Positions 1 through 8,369 of a stretch of DNA of 17,674 bases are shown here, in pieces. Each line of letters starts with the position of its first letter. Position 1 is the first letter of the stretch. The position numbers and the translations under genes are program-made. This DNA is from Pseudomonadota bacterium. Its GTDB lineage: Bacteria > Pseudomonadota > Gammaproteobacteria > Burkholderiales > Burkholderiaceae_C. The stretch is taken from assembly GCA_023422975.1 (NCBI GenBank), contig JAFAGF010000211.1:1-17674 (forward strand), read 5' to 3'. The notes below the pieces were generated by a model. The model saw only the letters and a list, made by a program, of their open reading frames with translations. It had not been told where the DNA came from and did no database searches.

Positions 1-31
1 AAAAAAACTAGGGCACCTTGCGGTGCCCTAG
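1..31 (-). terminator. Rho-independent terminator, minus strand
   Basis: A perfect 10-bp stem (8-17 with 22-31, loop TTGC) is preceded on the plus strand by seven A, so a minus-strand transcript would end in a GC-rich hairpin followed by seven U. It lies about 200 bp beyond the stop of the HD-GYP-like gene and is the first clear terminator for minus-strand transcription coming from that gene. It could also end an independent small RNA. Confidence 0.85.
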
Positions 32-230
32 GAGGAATAAAAAGGTTGCGAAGCGTCTTGAAGTGAATTAAGAGAGGGAGGGAGGAGATGCACCCCAAGA
101 CTGACAAACCCAAAGGTCGGCTTCGCAACACTGAAACTGGCCGGGATCAACCCTTACAGAGCTGTCTGAGTGGAAGTTTTTGGATTAGTTCCAAAAATTT
201 TTCCGCTGCTGGATCAGCTGCTGAAACGGA
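32..230 (-). other. Gene-free stretch, possible 3' UTR or small RNA
   Basis: No convincing coding frame is present. The minus strand has no ATG here, and the plus-strand frame opening at 88 runs antisense into the next gene. Structure is visible. A perfect 10-bp inverted repeat joins 45-54 and 120-129, enclosing 65 nt. An AT-rich hairpin has arms 177-184 and 190-197 with loop TTAGT. Read on the minus strand, the 65-nt loop holds a CU-rich tract complementary to Shine-Dalgarno sequences, at about 74-89. The whole stretch leads into the terminator at 1-31. I see no good minus-strand promoter, so a processed 3' UTR of the HD-GYP-like mRNA is as likely as an independent RNA. Confidence 0.3.
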
Positions 231-1430
231 TCATAGGGCCAGCAATTTTTCCAGTGGTAGGCGAACTCGCACTTCTTTGTGTGCGACAGGACTGACAATT
301 TTCCACGCCGCCTGCGCCGTATCGCGAGGAATGGGTTCGCCAGTGGGCATGCCGGATTTGTTAAGCAACACGGCTACACGTGGGGTGGCCGCAGAGGCAC
401 CGCGGCGCACCACGACACCGATCTCTTCGCTGGCCAGCTTGACCCAGGCGCCGGGCGGGTAAATGCCCAGTGCCTTGACCAGCGCAGCGCCGGCTTCGTC
501 CATGGACTTGGTTTCGTCGTAGTAGCTGGCCTGCATGGCCGAGGTCACGGACATGGGCTCACGGTTGACGCGAGGCGCAATGCGTGCACCAAAGATGTCT
601 GAACGCTGGATCAGTCGCGCCATCTGCTGGGCCAGTGTCTTTTCAGACAATTTGCCCGGGGCACGGTGGTGGTGGGTGCGCACGGCATCCAGCCACAATG
701 GGTCGGAGATGCCCATGGCCCGCAAGATGCTGACAGAGGCATCCGAGTGCTGATCCACCTGCTGGGCTTGCTGAGGGGTTAACGGGGTACTTTGCTGGGC
801 GAGCTCGTCTTGCAACTGGGCCATGCCAATATTCATGCTGAGCGCCGCGCGGCCCAGTGGCAGTACCCGGTTTTCAGGCCAGCGCAAAGTCTCGCGCGCC
901 ACAGTCATGCAGATGACCGACGAGAGCATGGCATGCGTGGCGCTGTAGTAGCGGGTTTCCTCAGCAGACATCTGCATCAGCGCCAGCAGCGCGCCGTCGG
1001 GGTTCTTCTGCAGATAGGTGTTCAGGGCGGTGAACAAATCCTCAAAGCGCTGTGCGAAGTCTGCTACGTCAGGGTTGCGCAGCAACTGCGTCAGGCCCAG
1101 TTGCCATTCGCGCCAGGCAGGGGGGCTGTTGTCTTGAATGGTGGCCGAGGGCGCTGCCGTGGTTTGCAGCGTCATGGTGGCGATCTGGTTCAGCGGCTTG
1201 TTGGAAAGCAGCAAGGACTGGATCTGGGACAAAAAGGCGCGATAGCTCTCGCCGGACTCGTCAGTGTCTACATACAAGGCTTGCCCGCGGGCAAGCAGGA
1301 CACGCAAATCGTCAGCGGAGCGGATGACAAACCCTTTGTTGGCCAGCAACCCCCCCCCAACGCCTCGCAAGGCAAAAGGAATGGGTTGGCCAAAAGGGAT
1401 GGTCGAGAGATTTAATTCAACGAGGTTCAT
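231..1430 (-). CDS. Degenerate HD-GYP-like protein (HD motif lost)
   Basis: The 399-residue protein has an N-terminal domain (about residues 1-60, with a G-P-FAL...LL-KG-VI pattern) typical of proteobacterial HD-GYP proteins, a linker, and an HD-GYP-like helical domain at about 150-325. Family landmarks kept are H166, H228, the HHH at 253-255 and a Ser-Asp at 277-278 where a metal-binding Asp normally lies. The signature HD is replaced by Met-Asn (199-200, context LSMNIGM), and the GYP loop reads RAPGKL. Active HD-GYP enzymes hydrolyse cyclic di-GMP. This one probably cannot, so binding or scaffolding is my inference. I chose the ATG at 1430; a TTG 12 nt upstream extends the frame, and neither has a clear Shine-Dalgarno. 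Nine consecutive G fill codons 25-27. The gene follows glnE in the same direction with a gap of about 90 bp. Confidence 0.8.
   Translation of the reverse strand: MNLVELNLSTIPFGQPIPFALRGVGGGLLANKGFVIRSADDLRVLLARGQALYVDTDESGESYRAFLSQIQSLLLSNKPLNQIATMTLQTTAAPSATIQDNSPPAWREWQLGLTQLLRNPDVADFAQRFEDLFTALNTYLQKNPDGALLALMQMSAEETRYYSATHAMLSSVICMTVARETLRWPENRVLPLGRAALSMNIGMAQLQDELAQQSTPLTPQQAQQVDQHSDASVSILRAMGISDPLWLDAVRTHHHRAPGKLSEKTLAQQMARLIQRSDIFGARIAPRVNREPMSVTSAMQASYYDETKSMDEAGAALVKALGIYPPGAWVKLASEEIGVVVRRGASAATPRVAVLLNKSGMPTGEPIPRDTAQAAWKIVSPVAHKEVRVRLPLEKLLAL
1350..1358 (-). repeat. Nine-base homopolymer (G9 on coding strand)
   Basis: Nine C on the plus strand are nine G in the HD-GYP-like reading frame, where they encode Gly25-Gly26-Gly27. 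This is the longest G/C homopolymer I noticed in the window. Losing one G leads to a TAG after about 53 codons, and gaining one leads to a TGA after about 39 codons. The tract sits where slipped-strand errors would switch the protein off. Confidence 0.95.
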
Positions 1431-1519
1431 TACACAGTTCAAGCACGGTTGAACATATTTTTACATTTGAAATGCACCTCACGGCCTTAATTCGTTCAGC
1501 GAAGTGGGTGTATCCCGGC

Positions 1520-4297
1520 TTAATTGGTAAAAACGGCTCGCCAAAGTGCCAGGACGGCATCACGGTGCGTGGTGATGAGGTTAACGGAGATGAGGCCATT
1601 TCCTTCATCCAGACGCGATGTGTGTTGGATACGCCGCAGTTCGCGGTACGCGGTGGCAGCGTCCTGACCCACCCCTGCTGGGAGCAGGCCTGAGGCCTCC
1701 GCACGTTGTAGCAAGGCGATATTGCCCACGTTGCCGGTAAGTTCCGGGTGCTGCGCGGACTGGGACAGCACTAGGTATTGCACGGCGAATTCTGCATCCA
1801 CCATGCCACCCGGACTGTGCTTGACGTCAAACAACTCACCCCGAACAGGATGGGCAGCGCGCACGCGCTCGCGCATGCCCACGATTTCTTCTTTCAGCGA
1901 GACCGCATCGCGGGGGGCCGTGATGACGGCGGTGCGGACTTCATCAAAGCGCTGCTGCAGGTTTTCGCTGCCGAGCACGAAGCGCGCCCGGGTCATCGCC
2001 TGATGTTCCCAGGTCCAGGCAGTGTTGCTACCGCGTTGTTGCTGATAGTCGGCATACGACTTGAAGCTGGTTACCAGCAAGCCTGAATTGCCGTTGGGGC
2101 GCAGTGCGGTATCAATTTCATACAAATCGCCCTCGCCGGTTTTGACGGTGAGCCAGTTGATGAGTTTGCGTACCCATGCGGTATAGATTTCGGGCGCATT
2201 GTCGTCGGCATCGTCGAAAATAAAAACGATGTCCAAGTCGCTGCCATAACCCAGCTCTTTGCCCCCCAGCTTGCCGTAGCCAATGATGCCGAATTTTGGG
2301 TCTTCCCGGTGGCGTTGCTTCAGTCGTGACCAGCACCATTGCGCTGTGACGCGTAAGACACTGTCTGCCAAAGCGCTTAAATCATCCGCGACTTGTTCCA
2401 CCGTGATGGCGCGTTCTACATCGCGTGCCAACGTACGGAAAATTTCCGCATGCTGGGCCCTGCGCAGCAGGTTCAGCAGATTTTCGTCATCGTCTTCGCC
2501 CGTGCTTTCCAAGGCTTTCAGGCGCAAGGCCATCTCATTTTCGAAGTCAACTGCGCTAAAGCGCTCGGAAAACAGCTGGTCGCTGGCGAGTTCGTCGATC
2601 ACGCCAGGATGCTGTTGCAGATAACGTGCGGGCCATTTCGCAGCGCCGAGCAAGTCCAGCAGGCGCTCGTGTACAGAGGGCCGCTCCAGCAGCAGCGCCA
2701 AATAGCTTTCGCGTCGCAGCAGCGGCTCGAGCCAGTTGATAAAGCGGATGGCAGCGATCTCCTCCAGCGTACCGTTCTCCACGCGCTGTGCTGTTTGCTG
2801 CACCAGTCGGAATAGGCGCGCCCGCGCTTCGTCGCGCAAACCACGTACTTTGATGTGCTCGCGCCATTCGGCAATGCGCGCGGCCATCTGGGGCGGGAGC
2901 TGCTCAATCAGGGTTTCAAGGTCGGGCGCGCTATGGGTACTGCTCTGCGTAGCGCGCGGGCCGTTGCACAAGCCACTTTGGCACTGACCGGCTTGGTTGC
3001 CGCCCAGCAAAATGTCGAACTCTTGTGCAACCAGTTCGCGGTGGGCATCGAGTTGGTGCAAAAAGCTGCAGGCATCGGCGTAGCCCATGGTGTGTGCGAT
3101 CCATGCCAAATCGTCGTCACGCGTGGGCAGCACATGGGTTTGCTGGTCATCCAGGTACTGGATGCGGTGCTCCACGTTGCGCAAAAATGTGTAGGCCTGT
3201 GCCAGTTGCTGCGCCGTTTCTTGTGGCATCAGATTGGAGCGAGCCAAGCGCTGCAACGCCTCCAGGGTGGGGCGGCAGCGTAGTTCAGGAAATTGCCCTC
3301 CGCGCACCACTTGCAGCAGTTGCACGGTGAACTCAATTTCCCGAATGCCTCCGCGAGACAGCTTCACATCATTGGCACGCTCGGGGTGGCCCGCACTGCG
3401 GCGCGCAGCATGCTCACGAATCTGGCGGTGCAAAGTGCGTAAAGAATCAAAGACGTTGTAGTCCAGGTATTTGCGGAATACAAAAGGCAGCACGACCGAG
3501 CGCAGTGCTTGCACATTCGGGGCTTGCACCTCGGACAAGGGTGCTACAACACGGCTTTTGAGCCAGGCAAAGCGCTCCCATTCCCGGCCATGCACCTGCA
3601 AGTAGTCCTCCAAAGACGAGAGACTGATTGCTGCGGGCCCCGAGTTACCGTGGGGGCGCAACGCCAAATCCACGCGGAAGACAAAGCCGTGCTCAGTGGT
3701 ATCGCCAATCAGTGTGTAGATGGCTTTGACGGCTTTGCCAAAGTATTCGTGGTTGCTGATTTTTCCGCGACCATCGGGCAGTCCTTGCGTTTCCCCTTCG
3801 TGCTCATAGACATAGATGAGGTCAATGTCGCTGGAAACGTTTAGTTCGCGGGCACCAAACTTGCCCATGCCAATAATCCACAAGGGAACGCGCAGTCCTT
3901 CTGGGCCCAGCGGCGCACCATGGCGGGCGTCCAGCTCCTGGCGCACCTGAAGGCAGGCGCGGTCAAGCGCCAACTCCGCCAATGCCGTCACTCCTTGCGT
4001 GATGAGGGATAAATCTGCCTGTTGGGCACAGTCCAGCACCATCAAGCGTTCCATGACCAACTGACGCACAATCCTCAGGGCTGCTGCCAGTTCTAGATGG
4101 TGCTCGGTTTGCAGCTGTTGCAGGGCTTGTTCGATAGAGACACGATCCGGAGGCCCGGGGGGTAATGCTCCCATCACATCGGTGTAGCGGCGGTGTAGTC
4201 GCTGCCAAAAGCGCGAGTGAGCGGCCGCTGGGGTCGCAATAGGTGTCTGAATCTGGTCTGCGATCTGCATGCTGGGCACTGGTTGGTGCGAGTTCAC
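1520..4297 (-). CDS. glnE: Bifunctional glutamine synthetase adenylyltransferase/deadenylase GlnE
   Basis: GlnE attaches AMP to a tyrosine of glutamine synthetase, lowering its activity when nitrogen is plentiful, and removes it by phosphorolysis. It acts in the cytoplasm and is normally directed by the PII protein. The 925-residue protein has the duplicated nucleotidyltransferase architecture. The N-terminal deadenylation core has G-MGKFGARELN at 143-153 and the metal ligands D157 and D159. The C-terminal adenylylation core has GYGKLGGKELG at about 674-684 with D687 and D689. Helical regulatory segments follow each core, near 290-430 and after 780. The length is close to the E. coli enzyme (about 945). 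The start is a GTG preceded by AAGGA at a rather short distance; an ATG 27 nt downstream (4270) is the alternative. It is divergent from yhdP across a 70-82 bp gap. No terminator is seen after it. Confidence 0.97.
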   Translation of the reverse strand: MNSHQPVPSMQIADQIQTPIATPAAAHSRFWQRLHRRYTDVMGALPPGPPDRVSIEQALQQLQTEHHLELAAALRIVRQLVMERLMVLDCAQQADLSLITQGVTALAELALDRACLQVRQELDARHGAPLGPEGLRVPLWIIGMGKFGARELNVSSDIDLIYVYEHEGETQGLPDGRGKISNHEYFGKAVKAIYTLIGDTTEHGFVFRVDLALRPHGNSGPAAISLSSLEDYLQVHGREWERFAWLKSRVVAPLSEVQAPNVQALRSVVLPFVFRKYLDYNVFDSLRTLHRQIREHAARRSAGHPERANDVKLSRGGIREIEFTVQLLQVVRGGQFPELRCRPTLEALQRLARSNLMPQETAQQLAQAYTFLRNVEHRIQYLDDQQTHVLPTRDDDLAWIAHTMGYADACSFLHQLDAHRELVAQEFDILLGGNQAGQCQSGLCNGPRATQSSTHSAPDLETLIEQLPPQMAARIAEWREHIKVRGLRDEARARLFRLVQQTAQRVENGTLEEIAAIRFINWLEPLLRRESYLALLLERPSVHERLLDLLGAAKWPARYLQQHPGVIDELASDQLFSERFSAVDFENEMALRLKALESTGEDDDENLLNLLRRAQHAEIFRTLARDVERAITVEQVADDLSALADSVLRVTAQWCWSRLKQRHREDPKFGIIGYGKLGGKELGYGSDLDIVFIFDDADDNAPEIYTAWVRKLINWLTVKTGEGDLYEIDTALRPNGNSGLLVTSFKSYADYQQQRGSNTAWTWEHQAMTRARFVLGSENLQQRFDEVRTAVITAPRDAVSLKEEIVGMRERVRAAHPVRGELFDVKHSPGGMVDAEFAVQYLVLSQSAQHPELTGNVGNIALLQRAEASGLLPAGVGQDAATAYRELRRIQHTSRLDEGNGLISVNLITTHRDAVLALWRAVFTN

Positions 4298-4379
4298 AGA
4301 TCCTTGAGGCCGTTACCCTTGGTGTCATGCTCCGAAAAGAGCAAGCGGGTGATAATTCCAGCCACCTGTGAACCCACGA
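4298..4379. promoter_or_regulatory. Divergent glnE/yhdP promoter region
   Basis: The short gap between two divergent genes must hold both promoters. For yhdP, GATAAT at 4351-4356 is a fair -10 hexamer, but the sequence 17 nt upstream (TGCTCC) is a poor -35. If used, transcription would start only about 5-18 nt before the candidate start codons, giving an almost leaderless mRNA. I see no convincing sigma70 hexamers for glnE and no sigma54 site. Confidence 0.3.
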
Positions 4380-7300
4380 ATGATCGATCCGAGTCCCCTC
4401 CCCTCGCGCCAGTTACGCATTTTTGCCCGCATTGCCCGTTGGTCGTTGGGCTTGGTGCTGGCGTTTTGGCTATTGCTTGCAGCAGCTTGGGGGACTCTCC
4501 ATGGATTCATTGTGCCGCGAATTGGTGAGTGGCGTGTTGAAGTGGAGCGCTTGGCGACGCAAGCGCTGGGGGCTCCTGTGCGCATTGCTGCGATATCCGC
4601 GCAATCCAATGGACTCTTCCCCACCATACATCTGGAGGGTGTCCGTGTGCAGGATGCGCAAGGGCGTGATGCACTCAAGCTGCAGCGCGTGGTGGCGACC
4701 GTGTCTGCGCGCTCTTTGCTGCGTCTGGGCTTGGAGCAGCTGTATATCGATGCGCCACTCTTGGACATCCGACATCTGAGCGATGGCCGATGGCAAGTCG
4801 CTGGGCTGGATGTGGTGCAAAGCGATGCCACCGAAAGTACGGCGCTGGATTGGCTGCTGGAGCAGCCTGAACTGGTGCTGCGCCAAGGACAGGTGCATTT
4901 CACGGATGAACAGCGTGCGCTGAAAGAGGTTCAGTTGCTGGATGTGGATGTGGTGCTGCGCAATCGGCACTGGAGCCATGTGCTGCGCGTCGATGCCACT
5001 CCCGCCACGGGCGATGGTGAGCGCATGCAATTGGTTGGCGCATTCCGCCAACCTTTGCTGCCCTCGACCAAGGCACCTTGGGCGCGATGGAGCGGGCAAT
5101 GGTATGCGTTTGCGCACTTGCAGCAAGTGCCACAACTGCCGTGGCCTGAGGCATGGGGGGTGCAATCCATCCAAGGCAATGGCGTGGCGCGCGGGTGGGT
5201 CGATGTGCAGCATGGGAAAGTCACAGGAGTTACCGCAGACTTGGCACTGGCACAGGCGCAGCTGCAGTGGCGTGATCCACAAACCGCAAATTTGGCACTG
5301 CAACAAATCCAAGGACGCTTTGTCGGCAACTGGCAGGAGCGTAACTGGCGGCTGGAAGGGCATGACTTCAGCTTCCTTCACACAGACGGCAGCCTGTGGC
5401 CGAGCAGCAATTGGGCCGTGAGCGGGGTAGCGGGTGGCACGGAGCTTCGTACGCGGGTGGAGCTGGATTTCGCGGACCTCGGGATGGCCAGCAAGGTGGT
5501 GCGAGCCTTGCCCGTGTCTGCATCGGTGCAGGACGCTATTGCCAAGTGGATGCCCCAAGGCGAACTGCGGCAACTTCAGTTGCAGTGGCAGGCATCCGGT
5601 CAGTACCAGGCCAGCGGACGGGTGGCCAAGCTGATGCTGCAGCCGCAGCCTGCGCCGCAAGGAGGGGTAGGAGTGCCGGGTGTGGAAGGGTTGAGTGCTG
5701 CCTTCGATCTCAATACCAATGGCGGCAAAGCGTCGCTGGACATGCAATCTGGCGCCTTGCATTTCCCCGGGGTATTTGAAGAGCCGAAGGTGGCACTGGA
5801 TGCGCTCCAGGCGCAGCTGCGCTGGACGGTCAAAAATGGCCACGTCAAAGTGGACGTGTCACAAGCCCAGTTTGCCAATACCGATGCACAGGGCACGCTC
5901 CAGGCCATCTGGCAAATGGGAGAAACCGCGCAAGCGCGTCTGCCAGGGCATTTACAGCTGCAAGGCGTGTTACAGCGTGCCGATGGCGCTCGTGTGCATC
6001 GCTACTTGCCTTTGGCGGTGCCTGAAATGGCGCGTCATTACGTGCGAGATAGCGTGAAGCAGGGGCAAGGCAGCCATGTAGAGTTTGAAGTCCGAGGCAA
6101 TTTGCAAGACATGCCTTTTGACCGGCCTGGTTCTGGACGTTTCTGGATCAAAGCACCAGTGAAAGACGTGATCTACGAATTCGTGCCTCCAGCATTGCAT
6201 GCTGCTGGCACACCTGCATGGCCTGCATTGACGCAGCTCCAGGGCACCTTGGTATTTGAAGGCGCAGGCATGAAGGTTCAGCAGGCTGATACAGGGTTTG
6301 CAGGGCATCCCAAGTTGCGCATCGGATCGGTGGATGCCGAGATCCCGGATTTGCAGCACCCCCATCTGACAGTACAAGCCTCCGGTCTGACGGATTTGAA
6401 TGCTGCACTGGGGCTGGTCAAACAGTCACCGCTGGCAGGTTTTACCAGCCATGCGCTGGATAGTGCCACAGCGCAAGGCAATGCGCAGATCGCCTTTCAC
6501 CTGGACCTGCCGATTGATCACTTGGAAAAATCCAAGGTGCGTGGCAGCGTGGGGTTTGAAAAAAATAGCTTGCAATTCAATGCAGATGTGCCGCAGTTGC
6601 AGCAATTGCAGGGCAAGGTCCAGTTTCATGACCAAGGATTTGAGTTGCGCAATGTGCAAGGGCAGGCTTTGGGCGGCAGCTTCAAGATCGATGGCGGTAT
6701 GCCGAGCCTGCAGCAAGGGGTACGGCTGCAGGCGAAAGGTTTGGCCACAGCCGTAGGCATGCAAAAGGATAGCAATGTGCCTTTGATGGCGCAGATTGCA
6801 GCATCCGCACAGGGGCAAGCAGCCTACACGGTAGACGTTACCGCCAACGACCGCATGCAAAAAGTACTGGTGCGTTCAGACTTGCGGGGCATGGTTCTGA
6901 ATTTGCCTGCGCCGCTGTACAAAGCCGTGGACGAAGCGCTGGTCCTGAGTGTGACGCAGACACTCCATACCAGCGAACCCAAGACCCAAGAGCTGCGCGT
7001 GGATGTGGCTGGGCGCGGTGCGGTGAGTTATGTGCAGGATGCTTCGGTCAGTCCCGCCAAGGTTTTGCGTGGGCGCATCGTGGTTGGCGATGCGCTACAG
7101 GGCAATGATTCGGCTGCAGAAGGCGTCTCTGCCCATGTGCAACTGCCCGCGCTGGATGTGGATGCTTGGGCGGCCGCTTGGGCATCCGGTGGTGCGCGCG
7201 CATCCGGGGTGGCTTCTTCGGCCGCCCAAGCATGGCTGCCGCAGCGCATTCACCTGGAGGTGGGGCGTCTGCTGCTACAGGGGCGAGAGTTGGAGGCCGT

Positions 7301-8369
7301 GAAAGCGGATTTTTCACAGGCCCAAGGCGTCTGGCGGGGGCGTTTGAATGCCAAACACTTTGCAGGAGCGCTGGAATACCGTGGGGCGGAGGGCGCGGAA
7401 TCGTCTGGAAGACTGTTTGCACGGTTCTCGCACTTGGTGATTCCCAAGTCAGAAATGCAGCGCCTCAACCAAGAGCCGAACGACGGCGAACCAGGTGAGG
7501 TGGAGTCTTTGCCTGCGCTGGATATTGAGGTGGACCGCCTAGAGATTGCCGGTAAGTCACTGGGCAAGCTGCAACTGAAAGCGCGCAATAGCCTGGGCCC
7601 ACTGGGCCGTGAGTGGATGCTGGAGCAGTTTGACTTGACCACGCCAGAAGCGCGGTGGCGCGCTAATGGCTATTGGGGGGCCGCTGCGCGAGGCGCTCCG
7701 CGTACTACCCACTTGAGTTTTCTGCTGGAGATGGACAGCTCCGGCAAGTTGCTGGAGCGGTTTGGCATGCCCGGGGTGATCAGGGATGGGCAAGGACGCT
7801 TGAGCGGCAACATTGCATGGCGGGGAGCGCCGATAACGCCGCACTGGCAAAGCATGGATGGCGGAGTACACATGCAGGTTGAAAAAGGCCAGTTTCTGAA
7901 AGTGGAGCCCGGCATGGGCAAGCTGCTGAGCGTGCTGAGCCTGCAGTCCATCACACGGCGCATGACGCTGGATTTCCGGGATGTGTTTAGCCAGGGCTTT
8001 GCCTTCGATTACATCCGTGGCGATATCGCTGTGGCGCAGGGGATTGCACGCACCAACAATTTGCAGATGAAGGGCCTCAATGCTGCGGTGTTGATGGAAG
8101 GCAAAGCGAGCTTGGTGGATGAAACGCAAGACCTGAAAGTGGTGGTGGTGCCGGAGATCAACGCCATGACGGCATCGCTGGCAGCCACGGCGATCAATCC
8201 GGTGATTGGTTTGGGCAGTTTTCTGGCGCAAATGTTCTTGCGCGGTCCGCTGATGGAAGCGGCAACACGTACTTTCCACGTGCATGGCACATGGGCGGAT
8301 CCGGTGGTAGAGCCGGTGAGCAAGAAGGCGCTGCAGACGCCCAGCACGCAAGAAGGAGCTGTTCCATGA
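4380..8369 (+). CDS. yhdP: YhdP family AsmA-like envelope protein
   Basis: YhdP-family proteins are very large, anchored in the inner membrane, and span the periplasm as a long beta-groove. In E. coli YhdP, with TamB and YdbH, is implicated in carrying phospholipids to the outer membrane. This 1,329-residue protein has one N-terminal membrane anchor (about residues 21-44), a short AsmA-like start (PRIGEWRVEVE...LGAPV) and a long repetitive beta-rich body without further membrane segments. Its C-terminal part has the family pattern (GQFLKVEPGMGKLLSVLSLQ near 1170-1190, then VVVVPEINA and NPVIGLGSFLAQ). E. coli YhdP is about 1,266 residues. The ATG at 4380 is preferred over an in-frame GTG at 4368; neither has a good ribosome binding site. 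A run of seven A occurs at 6559-6565. It is the first gene of a probable four-gene operon, overlapping the next by 4 nt. Confidence 0.92.
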   Translation: MIDPSPLPSRQLRIFARIARWSLGLVLAFWLLLAAAWGTLHGFIVPRIGEWRVEVERLATQALGAPVRIAAISAQSNGLFPTIHLEGVRVQDAQGRDALKLQRVVATVSARSLLRLGLEQLYIDAPLLDIRHLSDGRWQVAGLDVVQSDATESTALDWLLEQPELVLRQGQVHFTDEQRALKEVQLLDVDVVLRNRHWSHVLRVDATPATGDGERMQLVGAFRQPLLPSTKAPWARWSGQWYAFAHLQQVPQLPWPEAWGVQSIQGNGVARGWVDVQHGKVTGVTADLALAQAQLQWRDPQTANLALQQIQGRFVGNWQERNWRLEGHDFSFLHTDGSLWPSSNWAVSGVAGGTELRTRVELDFADLGMASKVVRALPVSASVQDAIAKWMPQGELRQLQLQWQASGQYQASGRVAKLMLQPQPAPQGGVGVPGVEGLSAAFDLNTNGGKASLDMQSGALHFPGVFEEPKVALDALQAQLRWTVKNGHVKVDVSQAQFANTDAQGTLQAIWQMGETAQARLPGHLQLQGVLQRADGARVHRYLPLAVPEMARHYVRDSVKQGQGSHVEFEVRGNLQDMPFDRPGSGRFWIKAPVKDVIYEFVPPALHAAGTPAWPALTQLQGTLVFEGAGMKVQQADTGFAGHPKLRIGSVDAEIPDLQHPHLTVQASGLTDLNAALGLVKQSPLAGFTSHALDSATAQGNAQIAFHLDLPIDHLEKSKVRGSVGFEKNSLQFNADVPQLQQLQGKVQFHDQGFELRNVQGQALGGSFKIDGGMPSLQQGVRLQAKGLATAVGMQKDSNVPLMAQIAASAQGQAAYTVDVTANDRMQKVLVRSDLRGMVLNLPAPLYKAVDEALVLSVTQTLHTSEPKTQELRVDVAGRGAVSYVQDASVSPAKVLRGRIVVGDALQGNDSAAEGVSAHVQLPALDVDAWAAAWASGGARASGVASSAAQAWLPQRIHLEVGRLLLQGRELEAVKADFSQAQGVWRGRLNAKHFAGALEYRGAEGAESSGRLFARFSHLVIPKSEMQRLNQEPNDGEPGEVESLPALDIEVDRLEIAGKSLGKLQLKARNSLGPLGREWMLEQFDLTTPEARWRANGYWGAAARGAPRTTHLSFLLEMDSSGKLLERFGMPGVIRDGQGRLSGNIAWRGAPITPHWQSMDGGVHMQVEKGQFLKVEPGMGKLLSVLSLQSITRRMTLDFRDVFSQGFAFDYIRGDIAVAQGIARTNNLQMKGLNAAVLMEGKASLVDETQDLKVVVVPEINAMTASLAATAINPVIGLGSFLAQMFLRGPLMEAATRTFHVHGTWADPVVEPVSKKALQTPSTQEGAVP
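8353..8358 (+). promoter_or_regulatory. Ribosome binding site fixing the nitrilase start
   Basis: AAGGAG lies 7 nt before the ATG at 8366, inside the last codons of yhdP. It fixes the start although the frame stays open about 75 nt further upstream, and it implies translational coupling through the ATGA overlap. Confidence 0.85.

Noticed and set aside
88..462. Plus-strand frame with a purine-rich GGAGGGAGGAG-like ribosome binding site
   Set aside because: The binding site looks good, but the product is low-complexity Ser/Thr/Arg-rich and most of it is antisense to the HD-GYP-like gene. The same bases are better read as a CU-rich tract on the minus strand.
792..1415. Plus-strand open frame of 207 codons opposite the HD-GYP-like gene
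   Set aside because: Shadow frame of the minus-strand gene with no recognisable domain.
4470..5843. Long minus-strand open frame (457 codons) within yhdP
   Set aside because: It is antisense to a clearly coding gene, has His/Gln/Leu/Arg-rich composition typical of a mirrored GC-rich frame, no domain I recognise and no ribosome binding site.
6559..6565. Seven A in yhdP as a possible slippage site
   Set aside because: Short, in the middle of a very large gene, and common by chance in Lys/Glu codons; no supporting context.
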